A stretch of DNA of 38,354 nt from CAYZBM01 sp964476705 (GTDB lineage: Bacteria; Pseudomonadota; Alphaproteobacteria; Rickettsiales; UBA6187). The stretch is taken from positions 1-38,354 of the forward strand of contig CAYZBM010000008.1 in the NCBI GenBank assembly GCA_964476705.1, in the 5' to 3' direction. Within the stretch, counting starts at the first letter, position 1; each line of letters starts with the position of its first letter. Made by a program: the position numbers and the translations under genes. The notes below the pieces were generated by a model that searched no databases, was not told where the DNA came from, and worked only from the letters and a program-made list of their open reading frames with translations. Of the stretch, positions 9,163 to 18,578 are shown one piece after another.

Positions 9163-10557
9163 ATGGTAGTAAAAACAAGAACCGAAAGTGATAGTTTTGG
9201 GAATATACAAGTTCCTGATGATAAGTATTTTGGCGCGCAGACTATGCGCTCGTTGCAAAATTTTAAAATAAGCAATGAAAAAATGCCAGATAGCCTAATT
9301 AAAGCTTTAGGGATCTTAAAAAAAGCCGCTGCCTTAACTAATGTTACTCTTGGGGTTTTGGATAAGAACTTGGGTGAGGCTATTTGCTTGGCCGCAGATA
9401 AAGTTATAGATCTTTCGCTTATAGAGCATTTTCCTTTAGTTGTGTGGCAGACTGGTTCTGGTACCCAGACAAATATGAATGTTAATGAGGTAATTTCTAA
9501 TTATGCGATAGAGTTATTAGGTGGTGAAAAAGGAAGTAAAAAACCTGTTCATCCCAACGATCATGTCAATATGGGACAATCTTCAAATGATACTTTCCCA
9601 ACGGCTATGCATATTTCAGCCGTTTGTGAAATACATAATCATTTATTGCCGGCGCTAGAATATTTAAAAAAACATTTAGATGAAAAATCTAAAGAATTTT
9701 CGCACATAGTAAAAATTGGCCGTACGCATTTACAAGATGCAACTCCCTTAACTTTAGGCCAAGAATTCTCGGCATATGCTGTACAAATAGAACGTGGAAT
9801 CGAAAGAATTAAAAAAACTCTTCCTAATCTATATATGCTTGCCCAAGGTGGAACTGCAGTAGGAACTGGTCTTAATGCTAAAAAAGGCTTTGCTGAAGCA
9901 TTCGCTAAACAAGTTAGTGAAATAACCGGCTTTCCTTTTATTACAGCTCCTAATAAATTTGAAGCTTTAGCCGCGCATGATGCAATGGTTGAGTTAAGCG
10001 GCGCGCTAAATGTTGTTGCAGTTAGTTTAAGTAAAATAGCTAATGATATTAGATTGTTAGGTTCTGGGCCCAGATGTGGACTTGGAGAATTAATTTTACC
10101 AGAAAATGAACCAGGATCATCAATTATGCCAGGAAAAGTTAATCCGACGCAATGTGAAGCTGTGACTATGTTGTGTGCACAAGTAATGGGCAATAATGTT
10201 GCTATTACTATAGGCGGCTCTAATGGGCATTTTGAATTAAATGTATTTAAACCGCTTATTATTCACAACATTTTGCAATCTATAAGGCTAATTGCCGATG
10301 GAGCGTCAAGCTTTACTGATAATTGTGTAAAAGGAATTAAGGCTGATGAGAAAAGAATTAATAGCCTGATGACTGAGTCTCTAATGTTAATTACGGCCTT
10401 AAATCCTTATATTGGCTATGATAATTGTGCGCTGATTGCTAAGAAAGCACATAAAGAAGGAACTAGTTTAAAAGCTGCCGCTATAGATCTATCCTTAGTT
10501 ACGGCAGAAGATTTTGATAAATGGGTTAAGCCAGAAACAATGTTGGGGCCTAAATAG
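9163..10557 (+). CDS. fumC: Class II fumarate hydratase FumC
   Basis: TCA-cycle enzyme interconverting fumarate and L-malate; iron-independent homotetramer in the cytoplasm. 464 residues, normal for FumC. Family blocks appear in order: SGTQTNMNVNEV (substrate site), HPNDHVNMGQSSNDTFPTA, GRTHLQDATPLTLGQEFSAY (catalytic His region), GGTAVGTGLN, and the superfamily signature GSSIMPGKVNP at residues 317-327 with the mobile active-site serine loop. The LGELILPENEPGSS context favours fumarase over aspartase or argininosuccinate lyase. The start is set by GGAG 8 bases upstream. It appears monocistronic, with its own predicted promoter and a 91-bp gap before lptF. A 184-codon reverse frame inside it is a shadow. 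Confidence 0.97.
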   Translation: MVVKTRTESDSFGNIQVPDDKYFGAQTMRSLQNFKISNEKMPDSLIKALGILKKAAALTNVTLGVLDKNLGEAICLAADKVIDLSLIEHFPLVVWQTGSGTQTNMNVNEVISNYAIELLGGEKGSKKPVHPNDHVNMGQSSNDTFPTAMHISAVCEIHNHLLPALEYLKKHLDEKSKEFSHIVKIGRTHLQDATPLTLGQEFSAYAVQIERGIERIKKTLPNLYMLAQGGTAVGTGLNAKKGFAEAFAKQVSEITGFPFITAPNKFEALAAHDAMVELSGALNVVAVSLSKIANDIRLLGSGPRCGLGELILPENEPGSSIMPGKVNPTQCEAVTMLCAQVMGNNVAITIGGSNGHFELNVFKPLIIHNILQSIRLIADGASSFTDNCVKGIKADEKRINSLMTESLMLITALNPYIGYDNCALIAKKAHKEGTSLKAAAIDLSLVTAEDFDKWVKPETMLGPK

Positions 10558-10666
10558 TTAAATATATAGGCACCAAAAAACTTGTGAAATACTATATTCG
10601 TTTTAAAAGTGGCAAAAAAAATTTTAGGTTTTATTTTATATACGCTTTATGTTAGATAGGTTGTTT

Positions 10667-11749
10667 ATGTCTATACATACTCGTTATATTATAAAAAATT
10701 TGTTATCGCCGTTATTAATTATAACCTTGGCTCTGACTTTTATTATTTGGTTAGTAAGGTCGATGAGGTTCTTAGAATTAATAGTAAATAATGGGCTGCC
10801 TTTCTGGGAATTTTTATATTTATCTGTACTACTAGTTCCATTATTTTTAACTATAATACTACCAGTTGCTTTACTTATTGCGGTTATTCAAACTTATAGT
10901 AAGCTTTCTACTGATAGAGAATTGGTAATTTTATCTGCTGCTGGAATGAATTCTGTGGGTCTTGCAACTCCAGCAATTATTCTTGCAATTATAGTTACGT
11001 TATTTTTACAATTTCTAACAATTTATGTTACTCCTAAGGCTTATGAAGAATTTCGTAATAAACAACTAGATTTTAAGAATAATTCGTCGCTGCTCTTGCT
11101 TCAAGATGGAGTATTTAATACGCCCTTAAAAGGCTTGACCTTTTATATTGATTCTCATGATGTGAATGGTAATTTATATGGAATATTAGTGCATGATCGG
11201 AATCGTAAAAATCCGGTTACCTTGATTGCTAAAGAAGGGAAACTAAGTCAAACTAATTCTGGGATTATTCTTGATGTTATGGGAGGCAGACAAGAAACAG
11301 AAAAAGAGGATGGAACTGCAGATATACTATTTTTTGATAGTTATTCGATGAACATGAGTACCTACAAAGAAGATAAAGGTATAAGAGTAAAAGGTCCCGA
11401 GGAGAAAACTTTAGGTGAATTATTTGAGTCTGACAGCAAAAAAGATCAAAAAACTATAAGAGATGAAATTACAGAAGCGCATTATAGGATTACGTGGCCA
11501 ATGTTATCTTTAACCTTTACCTTTCTGGCCTTAATTCCTTTTTTAACCACTTATTTTAGGCGCAGTGGAAACGGGCGGCATATTATAATAATTTCGTGCT
11601 TATCGGTTTTAATAGTATCTAGTAGTTTAATAATAAAATATTTATCAACAAGTAATGCTAGCTTAGTATTTTTAATGTATCTCAATGTTTTATTTCCTAT
11701 ATTGATTGCGTTTTATATATTTAAGAAAAATGATACTATTTTGAGTTAA
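10667..11749 (+). CDS. lptF: LPS export ABC transporter permease LptF
   Basis: Inner-membrane subunit of the LptB2FG complex that extracts LPS from the inner membrane and feeds it to the Lpt bridge. YjgP/YjgQ fold: membrane helices at about residues 15-33, 50-80 and 95-120, a ~150-residue periplasmic beta-jellyroll domain, then three C-terminal helices. The conserved segment LSTDRELVILSAAGMN couples to the LptB ATPase. I chose ATG 10667 because AGG lies 6 bases ahead of it; an in-frame ATG at 10649 would add six residues but has no such site. lptG begins 3 bases after the stop codon. lptB, lptC and lptA are not in the window. Confidence 0.93.
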   Translation: MSIHTRYIIKNLLSPLLIITLALTFIIWLVRSMRFLELIVNNGLPFWEFLYLSVLLVPLFLTIILPVALLIAVIQTYSKLSTDRELVILSAAGMNSVGLATPAIILAIIVTLFLQFLTIYVTPKAYEEFRNKQLDFKNNSSLLLLQDGVFNTPLKGLTFYIDSHDVNGNLYGILVHDRNRKNPVTLIAKEGKLSQTNSGIILDVMGGRQETEKEDGTADILFFDSYSMNMSTYKEDKGIRVKGPEEKTLGELFESDSKKDQKTIRDEITEAHYRITWPMLSLTFTFLALIPFLTTYFRRSGNGRHIIIISCLSVLIVSSSLIIKYLSTSNASLVFLMYLNVLFPILIAFYIFKKNDTILS

Positions 11750-11752
11750 AAG

Positions 11753-12856
11753 ATGAAAATTCCAGTAACTTTATCTAAATATATAGCAAAACAATTTTTT
11801 GTTTCATTTATTATTGTTTTTACGATAATTGCCTTAATTATAGCATTATTTGATACGCTTGAATTATTTAGAAGAATGCAAGGAAAAGATATTCCTTCGG
11901 ATATTATAATGGCTATTGTTGCTCTAAAAATGCCTTATTTGTTACAGCAATTATTGCCATTTATTGTGCTTATAGCAACCTTATTAACTTTTACTAAACT
12001 AACCAAAAGTCTTGAGCTTGTTGTAGCTAGGGCTGCGGGCGTATCGGTCTGGCAATTTTTATTTCCTGCTGTGGTAATTACCTTGTTAATTGGAGTTGTT
12101 AATATTACTAGCGTAAATCCTTTATCTGCAGTGATGTTAAATAAATTGGATTTTATGGAAGCTAAATATTTTAGCGGAAATGTAAATACCTTCTCAATAT
12201 CTTCAACGGGTTTATGGTTAAAGCAAGAAGATAAAGTTAAAAAAGAAAAAATAATTATTCACGCCCTTAGAACCTCAGATGAATCTTCAAAATTATATGA
12301 TGTAACTTTTTATATTTTTGGAATTACTGGAAATTTAGAAAATAGAATCTTTACCAAAGAGGCTGAACTAAAAGAGCAATATTGGTTTTTAAAAGATGGG
12401 ATAATTTTTAATCCTGACAAAAATGAAGAAAAAATAATAATTCGAGATTACAAGATTCCTACAACTCTAAAAATTCAACAAATTCAAAATAGTTTTTTCC
12501 CTCCAGAAAATATTTCTTTCTGGAATTTAGCTGATTTTATTGCAACATTAAAATCAGCGGGTTTTTCAGCCTCTAGACATATATTATATTGGCATAAAAC
12601 CATAACTGAGCCCTTATTGCTTACAGCTATGGTATTTTTTGCGGCAATATTTTCTTTAAGATTATATCGTAAAGGGCGTACTGGCGTAATGCTGGCTTAT
12701 GGATTGCTGCTAGGTTTTGCAGTAAAATTCCTGTCTGATATAGTAGCAGCTTTTGCTTTATCCGGAGATATCCCACCTTTGGTTGCAACTTGGGGTCCAA
12801 TTATAATTATTACTTTTGCCTCTATCTCTTTGTTATTACATCTTGAAGACGGATAA
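11753..12856 (+). CDS. lptG: LPS export ABC transporter permease LptG
   Basis: Second permease of LptB2FG, paralogous to lptF next door. 367 residues with the same plan: N-terminal helices (FFVSFIIVFTIIALIIALFD ~15-34; LLPFIVLIATLLTFTKL), the LptB-contacting segment KSLELVVARAAGVSVWQFL, a periplasmic domain at about residues 130-270, and three C-terminal membrane helices. LptG is told from LptF by its position second in the pair and by the RTGVMLAYGLLLGFAVKF segment typical of LptG C-termini. The start codon is 3 bases after the lptF stop, so the two are translated from one message. The downstream gap to lptD is 183 bp and holds palindromes. Confidence 0.92.
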   Translation: MKIPVTLSKYIAKQFFVSFIIVFTIIALIIALFDTLELFRRMQGKDIPSDIIMAIVALKMPYLLQQLLPFIVLIATLLTFTKLTKSLELVVARAAGVSVWQFLFPAVVITLLIGVVNITSVNPLSAVMLNKLDFMEAKYFSGNVNTFSISSTGLWLKQEDKVKKEKIIIHALRTSDESSKLYDVTFYIFGITGNLENRIFTKEAELKEQYWFLKDGIIFNPDKNEEKIIIRDYKIPTTLKIQQIQNSFFPPENISFWNLADFIATLKSAGFSASRHILYWHKTITEPLLLTAMVFFAAIFSLRLYRKGRTGVMLAYGLLLGFAVKFLSDIVAAFALSGDIPPLVATWGPIIIITFASISLLLHLEDG

Positions 12857-12914
12857 TTCTTTAAATGTATTTTTTAGCAAATTAAGCTTTGAGGCTTATT
12901 CTAAAATTGATAAA

Positions 12915-12934
12915 ATTAGTGACTAATGATTAGT
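12915..12934. repeat. Alternating palindrome ATTAGT-G-ACTAAT-G-ATTAGT
   Basis: Three 6-mers alternate in orientation with single G spacers: ATTAGT (12915-12920), ACTAAT (12922-12927), ATTAGT (12929-12934). The middle unit can pair with either neighbour, giving two overlapping dyads about 105 bp before lptD. This is the form expected of a protein-binding site with two overlapping dimer sites, but no regulator can be named. Confidence 0.4.
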
Positions 12935-12951
12935 TTGCTGGTAATTTCCTT

Positions 12952-12968
12952 TTTTGAGCTGCTCAAAA
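12952..12968. repeat. Short palindrome between lptG and lptD
   Basis: TTTTGAGC-T-GCTCAAAA is a 17-bp palindrome centred on 12960. As RNA it would give a 6-bp stem with a 5-base loop. It lacks a strong T tract after it, so it is more likely an operator-like dyad or weak terminator of lptFG than an efficient terminator. Confidence 0.35.
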
Positions 12969-13039
12969 ACAATCGACTTTTAGAGCAGTCTTGTAGTAGC
13001 TTTAAGCGAGAACATGACTTTATTGCGATGTAGTTTTTA

Positions 13040-15229
13040 ATGTTAAATAAAATTAAATTTAGATTATTTTTTTTAATTATGGCCTCTGGTTGTTGGGGCT
13101 TATGTTTGTTTTCATCTGCATCTAAAGCGGAAGTTTTAGTTAAAGCCCCCTTAAAAATTCCAGCCAATATTGAGGCTGATAAAATGGACTACGATAAATT
13201 AACAGCGGTAGTTACAGCAACTGGTGAGGTAAAAATAGTTCAAGGTAATAGAAACTTATTTGCGGATAAAATTGTTTATAACCAAATAAAAAATTCAATG
13301 GAAGCGACTGGTAAAATCAAATTAGAAGATGAGAATGGCGATACGTTTTATGGCGATAAGGCTTATCTAGATAATAATATGAATACAGGAAGCATAACTA
13401 ATTTATCGGCAAATCTATTGGATGATTCGACGGCTAAAGCTGATTACGCTGATATAAAAAGTAAAGAGGTGGTAGTTTTAAAAAATTCTTTTTATACAGC
13501 CTGTTTGACTTGTATCAATAATAAAAATATTCCTGCCTTCTGGAGTATTAAAGCTAAAAGTACAAAATTTGATGATGAAAATCAAACTGTAACCCATACT
13601 AATGCTTTTTTCCAAGTTTATGATGTACCAGTTGCATATTTTCCTTATTTTAAACATCCCACTCCTCATGCTGATCGGAAAAGTGGTTTTTTAGTACCAA
13701 AATATAAGAATAGTACAATTTTTGGAGTTATGGTCTCAACTCCATTTTATTATTCAATAGCTCCAGATAAAGATGTAGTTATCACGCCGATCTTTACTAC
13801 TAAAGAAAATATGATTCTCGAAAGCAAATATAGGCAAATGGTCGAAAGTGGTAATTATGAAATATCAACTAGTATTACTAGGCCAAAAAAAGTTGATAAT
13901 ACAGCTCTTGATGTAAATAATAAGGCAACAAGAGGGTATATAAGAGGACGTGGTAATTTTAATATAAATAATGATTGGGATTGGGAATTTGATGGCGCCA
14001 GAACGACAGATGACACTTTTTTACATAAATATTACAATGAACCACTAGATATTTTAAGATCTACGGCCTCTACCACTTATATACATAATCAGAATTACAC
14101 CACAATTAGAGCTTTAAGTTTTCAAAGCTTGAACATTAATGATGATCCTGGCTTAACGCCCTTTGTTTTACCTTATGTAACTAGCCATTGGCAAGGACCT
14201 GCAGATGATAAAGGTCGCTATTTCTCATTAGATAGTAATTTATTGGCATTAGATAGAAGGGAAGATAACGATACTATTCGTGGATCAGTTAAGGCTTCGC
14301 ATACTATTCCTTTTGTCAGTGAAGGAGGACATTTATTTGAATTGAAAAATAGTATAAGAGCCGATGCCTATAAAATAAATAACGCCAAAGATCCAGTAAC
14401 CACACAATTGAGTAGTTATGATAAAGAACGTGCTATTCCTCAAGCCGAACTTAATTGGCGCTTACCAATGATAAATGCTCAAGAAAAATATCGGAGCTTT
14501 ATTGAACCTATAGCCTCAATTATTGTTAGCCCTTATAGTGGAAATTCTGATAAAATAATTAATGAGGATAGTCAGAGTATTGAATTCTCAGATGTTAATT
14601 TATTTAATGCTAGTCATTTTAGTGGACTTGATCTTATTGAAGAAGGACCTAGGGCTAATTATGGATTAAAAACTAGTATAGATCATAATGATTTTGGTTA
14701 TACAACAGCTATGGTTGGACAGTCTTATAAAATAGAAGAGGATCATAATTTTGACGAAAGAAGTGGGTTAAGGGATAATAGATCTGATATAGTTGGTCGT
14801 ATATCGCATAGCTATCAAGGTATTTTTGATATTGCTTATCAATTTAGACTTGATAAAGATAATTTTGTTTCTAAGAAAAATCTTATCCATGCCGGTTTAA
14901 ATGAAAAGAAAATATCAGTTTATCTTGATTATTTGGCAACAAATCAATTATTTGACCAAAATAATAGTTCCTTACTTACTGATCAAAATAATCGTAAATT
15001 TCTTACTACTACTACAGAATTAAGATTAGTAGATGATTGGGTTCTTGGTGGTTATATAAATCGTGATGTTGAAGTTGGCGCCTGGCGGTCAGTGGGCAGT
15101 AAAATATTATTTAAAGGACAATGCGTAACATATACCTTGGGCCTAGATAGAGATTTTACAACTGATCGTGATGCTAAGGAAAATACTAGCATATCTTTTT
15201 TAATTTCACTTAAGAACCTTACAGAGTAA
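13040..15229 (+). CDS. lptD: LPS-assembly protein LptD (OstA/Imp)
   Basis: Outer-membrane beta-barrel that inserts LPS into the outer leaflet. 729 residues, in the normal alphaproteobacterial range. A signal peptide ends near residue 30 (SSASKA). An N-terminal OstA/LptA-like beta-jellyroll (~40-145) has repeated GxxxxYNQ..MEATGKI strands, and a C-terminal barrel starts near 150. Cys155 and Cys158 (ACLTC) plus Cys695 (GQCVTY) are the only cysteines after the signal region and fit the disulfide linking jellyroll and barrel. VYDVPVAYFPYFKHPTP and SGFLVPKY are conserved barrel-entry motifs. surA follows after 3 bases, an arrangement widely kept in proteobacteria. No LptE is seen. The 183-bp gap upstream holds two palindromes and may hold a promoter. 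Confidence 0.94.
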   Translation: MLNKIKFRLFFLIMASGCWGLCLFSSASKAEVLVKAPLKIPANIEADKMDYDKLTAVVTATGEVKIVQGNRNLFADKIVYNQIKNSMEATGKIKLEDENGDTFYGDKAYLDNNMNTGSITNLSANLLDDSTAKADYADIKSKEVVVLKNSFYTACLTCINNKNIPAFWSIKAKSTKFDDENQTVTHTNAFFQVYDVPVAYFPYFKHPTPHADRKSGFLVPKYKNSTIFGVMVSTPFYYSIAPDKDVVITPIFTTKENMILESKYRQMVESGNYEISTSITRPKKVDNTALDVNNKATRGYIRGRGNFNINNDWDWEFDGARTTDDTFLHKYYNEPLDILRSTASTTYIHNQNYTTIRALSFQSLNINDDPGLTPFVLPYVTSHWQGPADDKGRYFSLDSNLLALDRREDNDTIRGSVKASHTIPFVSEGGHLFELKNSIRADAYKINNAKDPVTTQLSSYDKERAIPQAELNWRLPMINAQEKYRSFIEPIASIIVSPYSGNSDKIINEDSQSIEFSDVNLFNASHFSGLDLIEEGPRANYGLKTSIDHNDFGYTTAMVGQSYKIEEDHNFDERSGLRDNRSDIVGRISHSYQGIFDIAYQFRLDKDNFVSKKNLIHAGLNEKKISVYLDYLATNQLFDQNNSSLLTDQNNRKFLTTTTELRLVDDWVLGGYINRDVEVGAWRSVGSKILFKGQCVTYTLGLDRDFTTDRDAKENTSISFLISLKNLTE

Positions 15230-15232
15230 ATT

Positions 15233-16492
15233 ATGATAAATAAAATAGCCTTGTTTTTATTAATAATATTAGGTGTTGGATCTAAGCTTTATGCTGGAGA
15301 TAGCAATACAATAGTTGCAACGGTTAATGATGAAGTTATTTCGGCTTTTGATCTTAAAGATCGACTGGATTTAGCAATTTTTTCTGCCGGACTTCAGGAT
15401 AGTCCTGATATTAGGTCTAAATTACGTAGCCAATTATTAGAATTGTTAATAGATGAAACTTTATATAGACAAGAAGGTAAAAAATTAGGAATAGAATCTG
15501 ACCCGACCGAGTTGATAGCCTCAATTGCTGATTTAGAGAAAAAAAATAAATTAGAGCCAGGAACTATGAGGAGTTTTTTTAAAGAACATAATGTAAATTA
15601 TTCTAGTTTTGTGGAGAAAGTTAAGTCTGATCTCCTATGGCGTAATATTATTATGCATAGTATAAAATCTAAAGTTAATGTTAGTGAACGAGAGGTTGAC
15701 GAAAAGATTGAGTATATACATAAGAATAATGCGGGAATTAGTGAATTAAATTTATCTGAAATTACTCTACCTATAACTAAAGATGCAACAGAAAGCAAAG
15801 TTCTAGAACTTGCAGATAAATTGATCAAAGAAATCAATAATGGTAAAGATTTTGCCGAGATTGCAAGACAGTTTTCACAAAGCCCTAGTGCCTCTAGTGG
15901 AGGAGATTTAGGTTGGGTTCCGCAAAACCAAATTGCTCCAACTATTTCACAGGTTCTTTTACCTTTAACTATAGGTAATATAAGTAATCCAGTTAAAATT
16001 GGTGATGGTTATAGTATATATAAATTAAATGATAAAAGAGCTTTAATTGCAGCCAGTAATGAGGAAGAAGAATATGGAATTAAACAAGCTTTTATAAAAT
16101 TACCAGAAAATGTTAGCGAAGAAAATGCTGCTAAAATTTTAGGTAAAATTAATCAGAGAAAAAATAAAGTATCTTCTTGTGAAAATTTTGATGCTTTTGC
16201 TAAAGATATTAATTCAGTAGTGTCGCCAGAAGTTACGGTATTGCAATTGCGGCAGCTTCATCCTTCAATAGCTGAGGCTATAAGTAAGGCCAAGATAGGA
16301 CAAACAACTCCTTTGGTGCAAACTAATGAAGGAGTATTTGTTTTTATGGTTTGTGAAAAAATATCTCCGCAAATAAGTATAGCTACAAGAAATAAAATTA
16401 GAAACTCGCTTTATCAGCAAAAATTGGAATTGGCCGTAAAAAACTATCTCCAAAATCTGAAGAGAAATGCTTATATTGAGATTAGAAAATAA
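15233..16492 (+). CDS. surA: Periplasmic chaperone / peptidyl-prolyl isomerase SurA
   Basis: Chaperone that escorts outer-membrane proteins, LptD among them, across the periplasm to the BAM complex. The signal peptide ends near KLYA at residue 21. The SurA N-terminal domain follows (TIVATVNDEVISAFDLKDRL at 26-45, then LLELLIDETLYRQEGKKLGI). One clear parvulin domain spans ~168-266 (FAEIARQFSQSPSASSGGDL). A second copy at ~280-395 is weak and probably only structural. 419 residues is a normal length. The start codon is 3 bases after lptD and the stop is 2 bases before rsmA, so lptD-surA-rsmA form a tight operon. pdxA, which often sits between surA and rsmA, is absent. Confidence 0.93.
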   Translation: MINKIALFLLIILGVGSKLYAGDSNTIVATVNDEVISAFDLKDRLDLAIFSAGLQDSPDIRSKLRSQLLELLIDETLYRQEGKKLGIESDPTELIASIADLEKKNKLEPGTMRSFFKEHNVNYSSFVEKVKSDLLWRNIIMHSIKSKVNVSEREVDEKIEYIHKNNAGISELNLSEITLPITKDATESKVLELADKLIKEINNGKDFAEIARQFSQSPSASSGGDLGWVPQNQIAPTISQVLLPLTIGNISNPVKIGDGYSIYKLNDKRALIAASNEEEEYGIKQAFIKLPENVSEENAAKILGKINQRKNKVSSCENFDAFAKDINSVVSPEVTVLQLRQLHPSIAEAISKAKIGQTTPLVQTNEGVFVFMVCEKISPQISIATRNKIRNSLYQQKLELAVKNYLQNLKRNAYIEIRK

Positions 16493-16494
16493 TA

Positions 16495-17325
16495 ATGCGA
16501 CAAAAAATAGCGGCACTCCCCCCAGTAAGTGAGACACTTAATAATTATAAAATAACTGCCAATAAAAAATTAGGGCAGCATTTCTTATTTGATTTAAATT
16601 TAACGGATAAAATAGTTCGTTATTCTGGAGAAATAAAAAATAAAAATATTATAGAAATAGGGCCGGGACCTGGAGCTTTAACTAGATCAATATTGCTTGC
16701 TGAACCTAAAAAACTAACCGCTTTTGAAATGGATGAACGTTTTATTGAGATGTTAGATAAGGAACTTTCTCCATTAGCCTTAGAGCATTTAGAAATAGTA
16801 AAACAAGATGCTCTTAAATATGATTATTCACTTATAGAAGGTAAAGTAAAAATAATTGCCAATTTACCTTATAATATTTCTACGCAATTATTATTTTTAT
16901 GGCTAGAGCATCTCGATAAATTTGAATCGCTAACTTTGATGTTTCAAAAAGATGTAGCCGACAGAATTAATGCTAAGCCTAGAAGCAAAGCCTATGGTAA
17001 AATTTCAGTCTTAACGCAAAGACTTTGTTATGTCGAACATATATGTGATATTTTGCCACAGTCATTTTATCCGCCACCAAAAGTGGTTTCCACTGTATTA
17101 AATATTGTACCTAGAAAAGAGCCCCTAGCTGAGGCTGATCCAGAGAAATTAGATTTACTGCTAAGAGCTAGTTTTGGTCAAAGACGAAAAACTTTAAGAG
17201 CTAGTTTAAAAAATCTAAATAATAATATTTCTGGAATTTTAAATGAACTTCAGCTTAACCCGAATGCTCGTCCTGAAGAATTATCGGTTGAAGAATTATG
17301 TTTACTGACACGACATTTGCTGTAA
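16495..17325 (+). CDS. rsmA: 16S rRNA dimethyladenosine transferase RsmA (KsgA)
   Basis: Uses SAM to dimethylate two adjacent adenosines in helix 45 of 16S rRNA during 30S assembly. 276 residues. Motifs: KKLGQHFLFD (N-terminal family signature), IIEIGPGPGALT (SAM-binding motif I), FEMDE (motif II), and NLPYNIST (motif IV, catalytic NLPY). The C-terminal FGQRRKTLRASLKN block contacts rRNA. The ATG is only 2 bases after the surA stop codon, so translation is likely coupled. The N-terminal ~20 residues before the signature are slightly longer than in E. coli. No terminator hairpin is evident before dprA, 86 bp downstream. Confidence 0.96.
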   Translation: MRQKIAALPPVSETLNNYKITANKKLGQHFLFDLNLTDKIVRYSGEIKNKNIIEIGPGPGALTRSILLAEPKKLTAFEMDERFIEMLDKELSPLALEHLEIVKQDALKYDYSLIEGKVKIIANLPYNISTQLLFLWLEHLDKFESLTLMFQKDVADRINAKPRSKAYGKISVLTQRLCYVEHICDILPQSFYPPPKVVSTVLNIVPRKEPLAEADPEKLDLLLRASFGQRRKTLRASLKNLNNNISGILNELQLNPNARPEELSVEELCLLTRHLL

Positions 17326-17411
17326 GATTTTTTACGTTAAATATGGACAAAAGATTTTAAAGTTGTATTATGCGCATTAAATTGAATTAAATTTAATATA
17401 TAATATAATTT

Positions 17412-18536
17412 ATGTTAATTGATAATGATCTTTTTGCAACTTTACAGTTAATCCGGAGTAAAAATCTAGGTAAGGCTACTTTCTATAAATTAAGAGAAAA
17501 ATATGGTGATTCTGGAGCTATAGTAAAAAACTTTTTAGCAATTAAAAATGATTGTAATTTAAAATCTATAGAATTAGCAGATCCAAAAATTATTGAAGAA
17601 GAAATAAAAGCAGTGCAAAAAATTGGCGCTGAGATAATTACTTTGGATAATAAAAATTATCCAAATATTTTTCATGAGCTAGAGAACTTATCACCAATTT
17701 TAACTATTTTAGGTAATAAAGAACTGCTTAATAAAGATAGTTTAGCAATAGTTGGAGCACGTAATGCGTCAGCTAGTGCTTATAGATTTACTTATAATAT
17801 AGCTAAAGATTTAGCTAAAGAATTTACTGTAGTATCTGGACTTGCTCGCGGTATAGATACGGCCGCGCATAATGGAGCGCTTGAATCTGGGACTACCATT
17901 GCAGTTACTGCTTGTGGCATAGATATAGTTTATCCAAAAGAGAATGAGGATTTATATTTTAAAATTAGAAATAAAGGGTTAATTGTTACCGAAATGCCTT
18001 TTAATTCAGCACCTATTGCGCAAAACTTCCCAAGAAGAAATGAAATAATTTCTGGTTTAGCACTAGGAATAGTAGTAATTGAAGCAGGATTGAAGTCAGG
18101 TTCTTTAATCACGGCAGATATTGGTTTAAAGCAAAATAAAGATATCTTCGCAGTCCCGGGATCTCCAATGGATCCGCGCTGTTTGGGTAGTAATTCACTT
18201 ATAAAACAAGGAGCTTATTTAGTTGAAAAAGCTGATGATATTATGGAGATAATGGGCTTAAAAAATATTCAAATCAATAATTTTTCTGGTTCAATAGCAA
18301 ATGATAGTGTAAAAGCTAAGGCTGCAAAAGCTAACTGTAGTGGCAACTTACACGACTATAACGTTAATAATATAGAAGGTGAAATTATTCGTAAGCTTAA
18401 TGCTACCCCTATTGATATTAATGAAATTATCACACAAACAGATTTGCCTGCGGATAAAATATTGTCCATTATTCTTAAATTAGAGTTAGATGGAGTGATT
18501 AGAAGATATAGTGGAAACAAAGTGGCTTTGATTTAA
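17412..18536 (+). CDS. dprA: DNA processing protein DprA (Smf)
   Basis: Binds incoming single-stranded DNA and loads RecA during natural transformation. It is also kept in many bacteria not known to be competent. 374 residues. An N-terminal helical region (~1-100) is followed by the extended Rossmann fold: AIVGARNAS, VVSGLARGIDTAAHNGAL, TIAVTACGIDIVYPKEN, FPRRNEIISGLA, VVIEAGLKSGSLITAD and AVPGSPMDPRCLGSN are all diagnostic. A C-terminal winged-helix domain (~315-374, ending DGVIRRYSGNKVALI) follows a short linker. It sits 42 bp before topA; I recall the dprA-topA pair as common in alphaproteobacteria. The ATG follows an AT-rich run with no obvious Shine-Dalgarno sequence. Confidence 0.94.
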   Translation: MLIDNDLFATLQLIRSKNLGKATFYKLREKYGDSGAIVKNFLAIKNDCNLKSIELADPKIIEEEIKAVQKIGAEIITLDNKNYPNIFHELENLSPILTILGNKELLNKDSLAIVGARNASASAYRFTYNIAKDLAKEFTVVSGLARGIDTAAHNGALESGTTIAVTACGIDIVYPKENEDLYFKIRNKGLIVTEMPFNSAPIAQNFPRRNEIISGLALGIVVIEAGLKSGSLITADIGLKQNKDIFAVPGSPMDPRCLGSNSLIKQGAYLVEKADDIMEIMGLKNIQINNFSGSIANDSVKAKAAKANCSGNLHDYNVNNIEGEIIRKLNATPIDINEIITQTDLPADKILSIILKLELDGVIRRYSGNKVALI

Positions 18537-18578
18537 GTTACAAGGACAATATAAAAATATAAAGAAAGAGAAAATATA

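Noticed and set aside
9639..10193. 184-codon minus-strand frame inside fumC
   Set aside because: It lies wholly within an intact, strongly conserved fumC and its product has no recognisable domain.
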